From the NCBI RefSeq assembly GCF_042680125.1, contig NZ_JBHTNY010000005.1: a DNA stretch of 64,000 nt; one strand, written 5' to 3'. A program made the translations under genes and the position numbers. Positions 17,993-27,375 of this stretch are shown in pieces (position 1 is the first letter of the stretch; every line of letters begins with the position of its first letter). Below the pieces are notes generated by a model that saw only the letters and a list, made by a program, of their open reading frames with translations, did no database searches and was not told the origin of the DNA. The DNA comes from Robinsoniella peoriensis (GTDB lineage Bacteria > Bacillota > Clostridia > Lachnospirales > Lachnospiraceae).

Positions 17993-19752
17993 GAAATTTC
18001 ATGGGAAAGGCGAAACAATCCATAGGAAATATGTCTATCCAAACCAAGCTTATTGTTATGACGATTAGCTTGGTGTTTCTTTCTGTATTCCTTATCACTG
18101 CATATTTCTATGCAAGCTCTTCCAGTCAGATCATTGATAACTCCAGGAACTACATACGGAATACAATGAGACAGGCAGGGCAGAACGTTACCAATAATGT
18201 GGAGGCGGCGGAGCGGGTACTCTTTGACATCTCTACCGATCGGGAGATCCAGAAATACATGGGAAAGGTCAATGAGGGTAAAATAAATGCATATGAAGAG
18301 GTACAGGTAAGCATCAAAATAAAGAATAAGCTGATTAGCCAGATTACGAAGATAAATGCAATACGTGCAGCATTTTTATACGATCTGAATAGCAATGCAT
18401 ATGTTACTAAGGATGATAGTTATGGAGAACCTTATGATATTCCAACAGGTGCCATTTATGAAGCAAAAGGAGCGAATGTCTGGTTTGACAGAAAGATGGA
18501 ACTATCTGTGATACCGGTGGGAAAATTAATCTATAACACGTCGACACAAAAGCCGCTGGGGTACCTGATCTTATATGTTGATGCAGACTATATTGAAAAA
18601 ATAATCAAAGATATCGTTTTTACGAAGATGGATCAGATATTCCTTATTAACTCCCGGGGAAGCAGAATAGCAGGTGATTTAGACAGTGAGCTGCCGCCAA
18701 AAGAGGTGCTGCAGACTTTCAAAGGAAATGAGATCTTACACCACATAACATTAGATGGCAACAATAAACAGTTATGTGTCATTCCATTAAAGGCAGCCGA
18801 TTGGACTCTGATCAGCCTATCGGAGGATGAAAGGCATAACGAACAGCTTCTGAACCTGCGCAATATCACCATAGTACTGCTGGCGATGATCCTGTCAGTT
18901 ATTACGACTCTGAGTATCCTGGTTGCCAGGGGAATTTCAAGGCCTGTTAAAGAACTGGTACAATCCATGGAGAAATTTGGTGCCGGTGATTTCAGCGTTT
19001 ATGCGACCGTCAAATATAAAGATGAGATCGGACAGCTGCGGGGCAGCTTTAATAAGATGGTATCCGATATGGAGCATTTAGTCCACAACGTATGTGAGGA
19101 GAAAAGCCTGAAACAGCAGGCGCAGATCAAGGCTCTGCAAATGCAGATTAATCCCCATTTTCTATATAATACCCTGGATACGATTCAGTGGCTGGCAAAT
19201 ATGCACGATGAAAAAGATATTGCCGAGGTAACAAGAAGTCTCGGGTATCTCATGCGTTTTTCCTTACGGGAACAGGAACTGATCAGTTTTGAAGAAGAGC
19301 TGGATGCTGTGGAGGCATACATACGAATACAGAAATACCGCTATGGACAGGAATTAAAAATCGATATTGATGTGGAAGAAGAAGTGCTATATGAAAGGGT
19401 TCCCTGTCATATACTTTTACCCCTGCTTGAAAATGCGATCGAGCATGGTCTGTCTGAAAAGGCAAGTGATAAACAGGTTAAAATTACAGGATGTATGAAA
19501 GAAAGTGTCATGTGCCTCCGGATTATAGATAATGGAATCGGAATGCCGAAAGAGATGATAGAAGATATCATGAATGATAAACAAGAGCATAAAAAAGGAA
19601 ATCATATGTCAATTGGAATTCAAAATGTAAATAAGAGATTAAAGCTTAAATATGGAGAAGAATACGGAATACGGCTGGAAAGCCGGGAAGGAGAGGGGAC
19701 TTGTGTCAGCATAGAAATCCCCATTGAGAGGACAGAAGATGAAATATTATAA
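17989..19752 (+). CDS. Sensor histidine kinase (YesM family)
   Basis: 587 residues. The ATG overlaps the regulator's TGA (ATGA), with AGGAGGG just upstream, so the two are translationally coupled. Membrane segments near 17-38 and 293-315 flank an extracellular sensory domain; a HAMP linker follows. The His_kinase core has QINPHFLYN with His390, and an HATPase domain with ENAIEHGL and DNGIGMPKEM. YesM-type kinases respond to extracellular sugars, often with the partner binding protein, and phosphorylate YesN regulators. Confidence 0.92.
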   Translation: MRNFMGKAKQSIGNMSIQTKLIVMTISLVFLSVFLITAYFYASSSSQIIDNSRNYIRNTMRQAGQNVTNNVEAAERVLFDISTDREIQKYMGKVNEGKINAYEEVQVSIKIKNKLISQITKINAIRAAFLYDLNSNAYVTKDDSYGEPYDIPTGAIYEAKGANVWFDRKMELSVIPVGKLIYNTSTQKPLGYLILYVDADYIEKIIKDIVFTKMDQIFLINSRGSRIAGDLDSELPPKEVLQTFKGNEILHHITLDGNNKQLCVIPLKAADWTLISLSEDERHNEQLLNLRNITIVLLAMILSVITTLSILVARGISRPVKELVQSMEKFGAGDFSVYATVKYKDEIGQLRGSFNKMVSDMEHLVHNVCEEKSLKQQAQIKALQMQINPHFLYNTLDTIQWLANMHDEKDIAEVTRSLGYLMRFSLREQELISFEEELDAVEAYIRIQKYRYGQELKIDIDVEEEVLYERVPCHILLPLLENAIEHGLSEKASDKQVKITGCMKESVMCLRIIDNGIGMPKEMIEDIMNDKQEHKKGNHMSIGIQNVNKRLKLKYGEEYGIRLESREGEGTCVSIEIPIERTEDEIL

Positions 19753-22540
19753 TGATCAGCCTGTTATATATTGTATGAATAGAGACTGGAGGTTTCGGGA
19801 AACGGATATCAGTGATCTGCCAGCCAGCCGGAGGCATGATGATGTCTACGACTATTCCAAAGCAGCAGGTGCAAAAGGACCTGCAGAGATCTCCTATGAC
19901 GATTCGGAGTGGGAAACGGCAGAGCTTCCCCATGACTGGGTGGTTCAGAAAGAATTTACGCCAGATGCCATGCTGAACCATGGATACAAGATGCGTGGAA
20001 ATGGTTGGTACAGAAAGAAGTTCCGGCTTAGAGAAGAAGATATGGGGAAGCAGATTCTTCTGGAATTTGAAGGGCTCAGCAGCAAAGCTTCTATCTACAT
20101 AAACGGGCTTTTGTGTAAGCGTCAGTTTTACGGATATAACAGCTTTTCTGTGGATATATCTGACTTTGTCTGCTTTTACCCGGCAGTGAACCAGCTGGCG
20201 GTAAAAATAGAGGCGGACGCCTGGGAAGGCTGGTGGTACGAAGGTGCGGGCATTTACCGGAATGTCTGGCTGATTAAAAAACCCCCCGTTCACATTGATT
20301 ACCAGGGCGTATATGTCAAGCCAAAAGAACAAAACGATGGAATATGGAAGCTGGAAATCGAAACAACAATTGAAAACAGCTTTGGTACAGGCGCTGGGTT
20401 CAGACTGGAAACTGCTCTGTATCAGTCAGGAAAAAAGGTATTGGATTTACCCAAAAAAAGGGCTGATATCAATGGTTTTGACCATGTATTATGCAGACAG
20501 GAAACGGTATTAGAGGATGTAAAAAAATGGAGCACGGAAGATCCGTCTTTATACGAAATATGTGTAAGATGCATCTCCTTGTCTGAAACAGGTGAGGAGG
20601 TTTCAGAGGAAGATGGATTAGATTATCTGAAAGTTTCTTTTGGTTTCAGAACCATTCGCCTGGATGCAGAAACGGGATTTTGGTTAAATGGAGAAAATAT
20701 CAAATTAAAAGGGTTTTGCTGTCATCAGGATCATGCCGGGGTAGGCGTTGCTGTCCCCTATGCAGTGAAAGAATTCAGAATCAGCCAATTAAAGAAATTA
20801 GGAGCCAATGCTTATCGCTGTGCCCATAATCCCGATCCCGAAATACTTCAGATCTGTGATAAGCTGGGCATGATGGTTATGGAAGAAAACAGGACGTTTG
20901 CATCCCATCCTGAGGTATTGGAAGAGGTGAGGGGAATTGTACGCAATGCCAGAAACCATCCAAGTGTGATACTGTATTCCATCTTCAATGAAGAACCTCT
21001 GCAGGGTACCCACAGGGGAATGCGCATGGCGGAAAGAATCCGGGACACCATTCATAAAATGGATCATACCAGGCCGGTACTGGGTTCTTTTAATGGCGGA
21101 TACCTGGAAGATGAGGGGGCTGTTCATGCCCTGGATGCCGTTGGGATAAACTATAATCCCATGCGTTATGATGAATTTCATGAAAAATATCCCAATATCC
21201 CGCTGATCGCATCCGAAACAGCCAGTGCATTTATGGTTCGTGGTGAGTACCGGACTGATGAAGAACATAATACGATAGGGAGCTACGATGATTTTTGCGC
21301 TCCCTGGGGGAACACCCACAGAGATGCATGGAAGTGGATCAATGAGAGAAAATTTGTTGCCGGAACATTTGTATGGACCGGTTTTGACTACAGGGGAGAG
21401 CCAACCCCGTTTGAGTGGCCCAGTGTTGGAACATTTTTCGGTACCTATGACTCCTGTGGATTTCCGAAGGAAGCATGTGAACTATACAAAGTGATGTGGA
21501 AAAAAGAACCTGGGATTCATATGATCACTGACTGGAACAGCAGCCGTAAAGTTGGCGAACTGCAAAAGGTTATCGTGGCTGCCAACTGTCAGGAAATAGA
21601 ATTAAGCGTTAATGACCGGGTTTTGGAACGAAGAAAAACCACTGCCTATGCCCAGGACGAATTTTATGTACCGTTTGAAAAGGGGATACTAAAGGCTGTG
21701 GGTTTTGTAGAGGGAACAGAGGCGGCCAGCCACTGCGTTGCAATACCGGGAGAAATATATGAATTAAAGGCTGCATGCAGTAAAGAGGCACTTATGAATG
21801 ATGGGTTAGACTCGGTAATTGTAAATGTAATTGCGGTGGATGCAGAAGGCATGGAAGTCCCGGATGCGGATAATCTGGTGCACTTTGATGTAAAAGGCGG
21901 TGCAAAGGTCATCGGTGTGGGAAATGGAAATCCCAATTCACATGAACCGGATTATGCAGCCCAGCGAAAACTCTTTCATGGACGCGCCCAGGCAGTACTT
22001 CGAAATTGTGGATCTGACAATGCTGTTGTAGAAGTTTGGACAGATGGAATCGGTAAGACAGTGATGGAAATACCCGTACACCAGGGGCAGAGGATTCCAT
22101 ATATGGAATCCGTGTCGGATATAGTGACGGTGGGATGGTCTATGTATTATCGCTTACTGGATGAAATGCCGGATGTAGATATGGAAATAAATGAAAACGA
22201 CAGAAACAGTTTCGAGCCTATAGAATTTCATGGCAGACCCCAGAACGTGTTCACGGGCAAGTTATTAAAATATGGAATTTATTATAATCAAATCAAAACC
22301 AGCAGAGACAGTAAAAGAAGGTTTTTATATTTTCCGGATGTCAGAGGGCAGGTCTTTGTATGGCTGAATGGGAAAAAAGCAGCGGAGAGAACAGATAAAA
22401 CAACGGGTGAATTGAAAATAATGATTCCCGATGGAGAAGATACTTTGTATAAATGTTTTGTTATTATAAGGAATGAGAATACAGAGAGTAACGAAGCCGG
22501 TATTTGCGCTCCGGTTATGCTTGTTGACTGTCTGGTATAA
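19739..22540 (+). CDS. GH2 beta-galactosidase-like glycoside hydrolase
   Basis: 933 residues without signal peptide, so cytoplasmic. ATG 19739 follows GAGAGGA and overlaps the kinase gene by 14 bases. GH2 layout: sugar-binding beta-sandwich (about 50-200), Ig-like domain, TIM barrel with acid/base Glu418 in SIFNEEP and nucleophile Glu493 in IASETASAF, then a DUF4982-like and further beta domains. The SETASAF..RG.Y form of the nucleophile motif is characteristic of the DUF4982-containing beta-galactosidase group. It should hydrolyse terminal beta-galactose (or a related beta-hexose) from imported oligosaccharide after fucose removal outside the cell. The exact substrate is not determined by sequence. 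Confidence 0.88.
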   Translation: MKYYNDQPVIYCMNRDWRFRETDISDLPASRRHDDVYDYSKAAGAKGPAEISYDDSEWETAELPHDWVVQKEFTPDAMLNHGYKMRGNGWYRKKFRLREEDMGKQILLEFEGLSSKASIYINGLLCKRQFYGYNSFSVDISDFVCFYPAVNQLAVKIEADAWEGWWYEGAGIYRNVWLIKKPPVHIDYQGVYVKPKEQNDGIWKLEIETTIENSFGTGAGFRLETALYQSGKKVLDLPKKRADINGFDHVLCRQETVLEDVKKWSTEDPSLYEICVRCISLSETGEEVSEEDGLDYLKVSFGFRTIRLDAETGFWLNGENIKLKGFCCHQDHAGVGVAVPYAVKEFRISQLKKLGANAYRCAHNPDPEILQICDKLGMMVMEENRTFASHPEVLEEVRGIVRNARNHPSVILYSIFNEEPLQGTHRGMRMAERIRDTIHKMDHTRPVLGSFNGGYLEDEGAVHALDAVGINYNPMRYDEFHEKYPNIPLIASETASAFMVRGEYRTDEEHNTIGSYDDFCAPWGNTHRDAWKWINERKFVAGTFVWTGFDYRGEPTPFEWPSVGTFFGTYDSCGFPKEACELYKVMWKKEPGIHMITDWNSSRKVGELQKVIVAANCQEIELSVNDRVLERRKTTAYAQDEFYVPFEKGILKAVGFVEGTEAASHCVAIPGEIYELKAACSKEALMNDGLDSVIVNVIAVDAEGMEVPDADNLVHFDVKGGAKVIGVGNGNPNSHEPDYAAQRKLFHGRAQAVLRNCGSDNAVVEVWTDGIGKTVMEIPVHQGQRIPYMESVSDIVTVGWSMYYRLLDEMPDVDMEINENDRNSFEPIEFHGRPQNVFTGKLLKYGIYYNQIKTSRDSKRRFLYFPDVRGQVFVWLNGKKAAERTDKTTGELKIMIPDGEDTLYKCFVIIRNENTESNEAGICAPVMLVDCLV

Positions 22541-22548
22541 TAGATAAA

Positions 22549-22592
22549 AAATGGCGGCTTTATTCTTTAAATGAGAAGCCGCATTTTTTCCA
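22549..22592 (+). terminator. Terminator of the glycan-use operon
   Basis: ATGGCGGCTT pairs with AAGCCGCAT (one bulged G), followed by TTTTTT. It begins about 10 bases after the GH2 stop. Confidence 0.75.
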
Positions 22593-22703
22593 TGTTTGCG
22601 GAAAGAAGTTTAAGGTATTCTAATCTAAAAATGATTCTAAATTCTACTACAAGTATTAACATATGGAAATTTGTCTTCAAGTCTTGCTGTAAAAAAACAC
22701 CCC

Positions 22704-22754
22704 TAACAAAAATGGTTAGCTGGCATCTTCTGTGCCAGCTAACCATTTTTGTTA
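22704..22754. terminator. Perfect 22-bp hairpin, bidirectional terminator-like
   Basis: The arm at 22704-22725 pairs perfectly with 22733-22754 around the 7-base loop TCTTCTG. Each arm ends in an A/T tract (AACAAAAA / TTTTTGTT), so it could stop transcription from both sides. It lies between the GH2 terminator and the transposase remnant and may have come with that element. Confidence 0.7.
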
Positions 22755-22782
22755 TTATCCATCTTATCAGAAAAAGCCGATT

Positions 22783-23115
22783 TTACTTTTCCATTACATG
22801 CTCTTCACAGTATAGGTAATTATTATAGGAACCGTATCCGGCATCGGCAACCGGATACTTTGGATAATGGCCATATGTTTTTTTGGATTTTTCTATAAGC
22901 GGCACAAAACACTCCATATCTGATGCATATGGTTTTGCATTCATGACTGCTATATATTCATCGCATACAGCCACCTGCACGTTATAAGCCGGTGAAGCTG
23001 GACGTTTCCCATGTAGTCACGCTTTAGTCTCATAAATGTTGCATCATGGTCTGTTTTGGAATAACTGTTACGGCGGCCACCACATAGTGTTTTGCATAGA
23101 TCCTCAGTCTTACTG
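22783..23115 (-). pseudogene. IS1182-type transposase remnant, frameshifted and truncated
   Basis: On the minus strand, one frame (about 23115-23000) reads RRNSYSKTDHDATFMRLKRD, the conserved core of IS1182/IS1380-like DDE transposases. The next segment, NVQVAVCDEYIAVMNAKPY then VADAGYGSYNNY, is in another frame from about 22990 to 22783. A one-base deletion near 22995 explains the break. A stop follows MEK where intact relatives continue, and the N-terminal half is missing. It is dead. The terminal inverted repeats of the element were not found. Confidence 0.75.
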
Positions 23116-23246
23116 CATCTCCTGATATTGTTTCTGGTTTATGCTTTTTCTGTGACCTACGTTCTTCTTGTTTTTTCTATCCTCATTTGGCACAGAGTCA
23201 GCCGTATAGAGCAGAAGAAATTCTTGTTTTTTGTCCTAAAGTATAA

Positions 23247-23276
23247 TTGCAGACGGAGGCTTCTATATGGTATAAT
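23247..23276 (+). promoter_or_regulatory. Promoter of the surface-protein gene
   Basis: TTGCAG (23247-23252), an 18-base spacer, and TATAAT (23271-23276) with an extended -10 TGG before it. It lies 65 bases upstream of the start codon. Confidence 0.65.
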
Positions 23277-23340
23277 CAATATAAAATTATGCTTGACAGT
23301 TAAAACGGCAAAAATAGCTCACCTGAAAGGATATAAAAAT

Positions 23341-25134
23341 ATGAAAAGTAAAAAATGGCTGGTACAAGGGATGGCAATACTCATTATGGTGGTATTATTT
23401 TCAGTGACGGTTTTTGCGGCTGATCATCAAATTTCGGCTGCTAATACAGAGAAAGAAAATCCTCTGGAACATTCTCTTTATATAAGGGGGCAGGAGGAAG
23501 AAGCGCTGTTGACCAGTGTCAGCGAAGAAGAGTGGAAAGAATTGAAGAAAGAGGGAAAAAGGGACAAGCAGGAAACTGCTTTTGTAGTGTTTCAATCCCA
23601 GAAAGCACCGACAGAAGAAGTTACCCAAACAGATATATCCGAACTTGCAACGGAAACGGAAACGGTTGTAGAATCACAAGAAACTAATTTGCCAGTGTCA
23701 GATGAGGTATATGAAAAATCAACTGAAACCCAAAGATCTGAGCCAAGTGAGACATTTGAAGTAATGAGCGAGGCTCAAATGTCTGAGCCAGGTGAGGCAT
23801 CCGAAGTAATAACCGAGGCCCAAATGTCTGAGCCGGATGAAACATATGATGAAACAGCCGCCAAAACGCAAATGTCTGAGGCAGATGAGACATACGAAGA
23901 AACGGCCAATACCAGGATGTTAAAAGAGAATGAATTGCCGGTAAAAATCCCGGAGACAGAAATGATGGAGGCAAGCAATCCGGTAAAAACTGTAAATCTT
24001 ACAAAAAAACAAAAAAAATATATTAAAAAAGTATCAGATATATTTACAGAAGTGGTAGTTATCTTTAATGGCTGCTCTCCAGAAGATGAATTGTTTTTGA
24101 CCGAATACCCCAATGTAATCGTAAAGGTTTTAGAAAAGGAAGTTAAAGAAACGGATCTGGAAGACATAATGAAAGCTCTTAATATAGAAGAAACCAGAAA
24201 TGATTACAATCATCATATCGATGAGATTAGAGTGAACCGGAGTGAAGGGGTGGAAAGCGAGTCTGAAAAACCCAAGATATTGAATAAGGAAACCAGAAAA
24301 GATAGTAGCCTTGAGAAAATTTCTGCTTCCGAAAATCCGATCACGTTGGTTGATGGTGGCGGTCTGCCGTCTGTCAGGGCAGCTAGCTCAAATAACAATG
24401 ACACAGATACAGGCAATAATAAAAATAATGAGATAACCCTTACGTTTACCATTGACGACATGCTCGCAGGAGAAGATATGCTTACAGCAACATGTGCGAT
24501 TTCGTCGAAGAAAGAAATAACGAATGGAAAATTAACATTTACCTATGATAAAAACATAATGACTCTTGAAAGTGCCGATACAGAGGATTTAGAGGCTTAT
24601 GATAACAATGATATGACATGCCAGATCAATGATGCGAATAATGGTGCTTCAACAGAGGGAATAATAGAGATGACTATTTCTTCGGCGCAGGGAGTTAAGC
24701 TGGAAGGAGATATGCTTTATTTATATTTTGATCTAAAGTCAATGGCTAAAATGGGAGATGTTTACGAAATAAAACTTGAAGTCAATGAGATGAAAAATGG
24801 CTCTGAAGATTTACCTACCAATGTCAGGCAAAGCTCGTATACCGTAAAGGAAGAAGACGAGCTTGAAAATGAAGAGGAAGAGGATGATGGAAGTGACGGC
24901 GGTGTGGATGATGGCGAAGATGATGATGAGAGCGAGCCAGAAACACAGAGAACACAGGCTGCGAACAAATCAAACACAAAAACATCCGAATCTGGAACAA
25001 AAAAAACAACAACAACCGCAACCAAAACCGCACCAAAAACCGGTGATGAAACGAACACGGCACTTTGGTTAATCATGGGGCTTGCATCTATGTTAACTGT
25101 ACGGTATACATATAGAAAAAAAAGAAACGCATAA
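23341..25134 (+). CDS. Cell-wall-anchored surface protein with cohesin-like domain
   Basis: 597 residues. ATG 23341 is chosen because a good signal peptide follows (MKSKKWLVQGM, hydrophobic core, VFAADH) and GAAAGGA lies upstream; the open frame extends upstream without a start site. Residues about 120-200 are Glu/Thr-rich near-repeats with a recurring AQMSEP(G/D)E core. Residues 364-500 form a beta-sandwich with a cohesin-like pattern (TFTYDKNIMTLESA, then MLYLYFDLKS). An acidic stretch and a Thr/Lys linker lead to APKTGD (564-569), a membrane segment and RKKRNA, a sortase signal in which Ala replaces the Leu of LPXTG. It is likely a wall-linked protein projecting a protein- or matrix-binding domain. 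The ligand is unknown. Confidence 0.75.
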   Translation: MKSKKWLVQGMAILIMVVLFSVTVFAADHQISAANTEKENPLEHSLYIRGQEEEALLTSVSEEEWKELKKEGKRDKQETAFVVFQSQKAPTEEVTQTDISELATETETVVESQETNLPVSDEVYEKSTETQRSEPSETFEVMSEAQMSEPGEASEVITEAQMSEPDETYDETAAKTQMSEADETYEETANTRMLKENELPVKIPETEMMEASNPVKTVNLTKKQKKYIKKVSDIFTEVVVIFNGCSPEDELFLTEYPNVIVKVLEKEVKETDLEDIMKALNIEETRNDYNHHIDEIRVNRSEGVESESEKPKILNKETRKDSSLEKISASENPITLVDGGGLPSVRAASSNNNDTDTGNNKNNEITLTFTIDDMLAGEDMLTATCAISSKKEITNGKLTFTYDKNIMTLESADTEDLEAYDNNDMTCQINDANNGASTEGIIEMTISSAQGVKLEGDMLYLYFDLKSMAKMGDVYEIKLEVNEMKNGSEDLPTNVRQSSYTVKEEDELENEEEEDDGSDGGVDDGEDDDESEPETQRTQAANKSNTKTSESGTKKTTTTATKTAPKTGDETNTALWLIMGLASMLTVRYTYRKKRNA

Positions 25135-25151
25135 TAGAGTGAATCTGTAAG

Positions 25152-25197
25152 AAGCCAATACACGTTAATTTTACAAATGTGTATTGGCTTTAATCGT
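25152..25197 (+). terminator. Terminator of the surface-protein gene
   Basis: The 12-bp stem AAGCCAATACAC / GTGTATTGGCTT is followed by a T-rich run. The following gap to asnB (about 320 bases) holds no gene, and I see no confident promoter or T-box in it. Confidence 0.8.
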
Positions 25198-25521
25198 TTT
25201 ATTGCCGAGCATAGAAGCTTTTTTGGATTCGCGTGACAGACAGCGGAAATGGATTAAGCAGTAAGGCAGACTTGATAGAAAGCCGGATCCGTAATACTGA
25301 CGAAAGAATATGACGGGAGAAGAGAAAACATCACAATAAATGGGGGCAATCTTAAGTAATTTTTTATAAAATAACAGTAGAAATGAACTTATTGGATAGT
25401 GTATACTATAAACAGTGTTGCTATATTTGTGAATAATCATTCCAGAAATTGAATGAGTGATGATGATATAGTCTGGGTACACTATGGATAAATACATAAT
25501 TTCAGAAGAGGATGGATAGCC

Positions 25522-27375
25522 ATGTGTGGAATTTGCGGATTTGTAGGCAATGTAACGGATAAAGAAACAATTTTGGGAAATATGATGGATGTTATTAAAC
25601 ATAGAGGACCTGATTCAGAAGGAAAGTTCTGTACCGACGAAGCTGCTCTGGGTTTTCGCAGACTGAGCATCATTGATTTGGAGAGTGGATCACAGCCTAT
25701 GTTCAATGAAACAGGTGATTTAGCCTTAGTATTTAACGGTGAGATTTACAACTGTCTGGAACTGAGAGAGCGTTTTCAGAAAAGGGGACATGTTTTTGCC
25801 AATCGTTCAGACTCAGAAGTACTTTTACATGGATATGAAGAATACGGTGAAAAATTAGTAAATGAACTTCGTGGTATGTTTGGATTTGCTATCTGGGATG
25901 CTCCAAATAAGAAGTTATTCATGGCAAGAGATTTCTTTGGAATTAAGCCGGTTTATTATGCAATGATAGAAGGTAGCCTGGTTTTCGGGTCAGAGATTAA
26001 AAGTATTTTAGAATTCCCCGGATTTAAGAGAGAAGTAAATGAAGAAGCCCTGGAACAATACCTTTCATTCCAGTATTCTGCTATGGCGGAGACTTTCTTT
26101 AAAGGAATATATAAATTATTACCTGGTCATTACCTGACGCTTCAGGACGGCAGGCTGGAGATCACCCAGTATTTTGATCCGACGCTGGCACCACAGAAAA
26201 CAAATGAGACCGAAGAAGAATTAATTCAGAAAATAGATAATGTGATGAGTGAGTCCGTTGAAAAACATATGCTGGCAGACGTGGAAGTAGGTGCGTTCTT
26301 ATCAAGCGGTGTAGACTCCAGTTTCATTGCAGCCAAATATTCCGGAAACAAAACCTTTACGGTTGGATTTTTTGATGAAAACAGTCCTTATAATGAGACA
26401 CAGTTTGCGAAAAAACTTTCGAAGCATCTGCATCTGGAAAATCACAGTAAAATTATATCTGAACAGGAGTATTGGGATGCGATTCCAAAGATCATGTATC
26501 ATATGGATGAACCGCTTGGAGATGCAGCAGCAATAGCACTTTACTTTGTAGCGCAGGAAGCAGCAAAACATGTAAAAGTTGTTACTTCAGGTGAAGGAGC
26601 TGACGAATTTTTTGGAGGATACACAATTTACCGGGAACCTCTGGCATTAAAATATGTACAATGGATTCCAAAGCCAGTCCGCAGGGCTTTTGCTTCGGTA
26701 GCGATGAAACTGCCGGAACACATGAAGGGGAGAAGTTACCTGATCCGTGGAAGCAAATCTGTACAGGAACGTTTTATCGGAAATGCCAATATCTTTACTG
26801 CAAAAGAAAGAAAGTCCATCCTGAAACATCCTACTAAAGTTATGACACCGCAGGAGTTCCTGGATAAAAATTATAAAAAAATGGCGAAGTATGATGATAC
26901 TACCAAGATGCAGTACATCGATCTTACCAACTGGCTTCCAGGGGATATTCTGCTGAAAGCTGATAAGATGAGTATGGCACATTCCCTGGAACTGCGTGTA
27001 CCATTCCTGGATAAAGAAGTATTTGATGTGGCCAGAAAAATTAATACAGAAGAAAAATTAAAAGACCATACAACTAAGTATGCATTCCGTAAGGTAGCTG
27101 AAAAATATTTACCGAAACAGACAAGTGAGAAGAAAAAACTGGGCTTCCCGGTTCCCATCCGTGTATGGCTGAAACAGGACAGCGGTTATGGAAGAACCAA
27201 GGCTATGTTTACCGGTGAAAGTGCTGGAAAGTTCTTTAATCAGAAACAGATCATGCAGCTGCTGGATGACCACAAGGCAGGCATTCGGGATAACAGCAGG
27301 AAGATCTGGGTAATCTATACATTCTTGATCTGGTACCAGGTATTTTTTGTAGAAAAGGAGCATAACTTCGCATGA
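25522..27375 (+). CDS. asnB: Glutamine-hydrolysing asparagine synthetase
   Basis: 617 residues. It makes asparagine from aspartate, ATP and glutamine. The start is fixed by the family's processed Cys2 nucleophile (MCGICGFVG); GAGGATGG precedes it. The N-terminal class II glutamine amidotransferase domain (about 1-210) has the RLSIIDLESG and FNGEIYN motifs. The synthetase domain carries the PP-loop LSSGVDSS, with Ser-Ser-Gly where many have Ser-Gly-Gly. Residues near GEGADEFFGGY and LRVPFLD bind AMP and aspartate. Its last codons overlap the next gene. An asparaginase is also encoded in this window. Confidence 0.95.
   Translation: MCGICGFVGNVTDKETILGNMMDVIKHRGPDSEGKFCTDEAALGFRRLSIIDLESGSQPMFNETGDLALVFNGEIYNCLELRERFQKRGHVFANRSDSEVLLHGYEEYGEKLVNELRGMFGFAIWDAPNKKLFMARDFFGIKPVYYAMIEGSLVFGSEIKSILEFPGFKREVNEEALEQYLSFQYSAMAETFFKGIYKLLPGHYLTLQDGRLEITQYFDPTLAPQKTNETEEELIQKIDNVMSESVEKHMLADVEVGAFLSSGVDSSFIAAKYSGNKTFTVGFFDENSPYNETQFAKKLSKHLHLENHSKIISEQEYWDAIPKIMYHMDEPLGDAAAIALYFVAQEAAKHVKVVTSGEGADEFFGGYTIYREPLALKYVQWIPKPVRRAFASVAMKLPEHMKGRSYLIRGSKSVQERFIGNANIFTAKERKSILKHPTKVMTPQEFLDKNYKKMAKYDDTTKMQYIDLTNWLPGDILLKADKMSMAHSLELRVPFLDKEVFDVARKINTEEKLKDHTTKYAFRKVAEKYLPKQTSEKKKLGFPVPIRVWLKQDSGYGRTKAMFTGESAGKFFNQKQIMQLLDDHKAGIRDNSRKIWVIYTFLIWYQVFFVEKEHNFA

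Noticed and set aside
22571..22819. Plus-strand 82-codon frame next to the transposase remnant
   Set aside because: It covers the hairpin and the remnant's antisense strand; composition is not protein-like.
25200..25521. T-box or riboswitch before asnB
   Set aside because: No T-box core sequence and no known aptamer pattern could be found in the gap.
25171..25602. Minus-strand frame over the gap before asnB
   Set aside because: It runs into the first asnB codons, has odd Ser/Tyr/Ile-rich composition and lacks a ribosome site.
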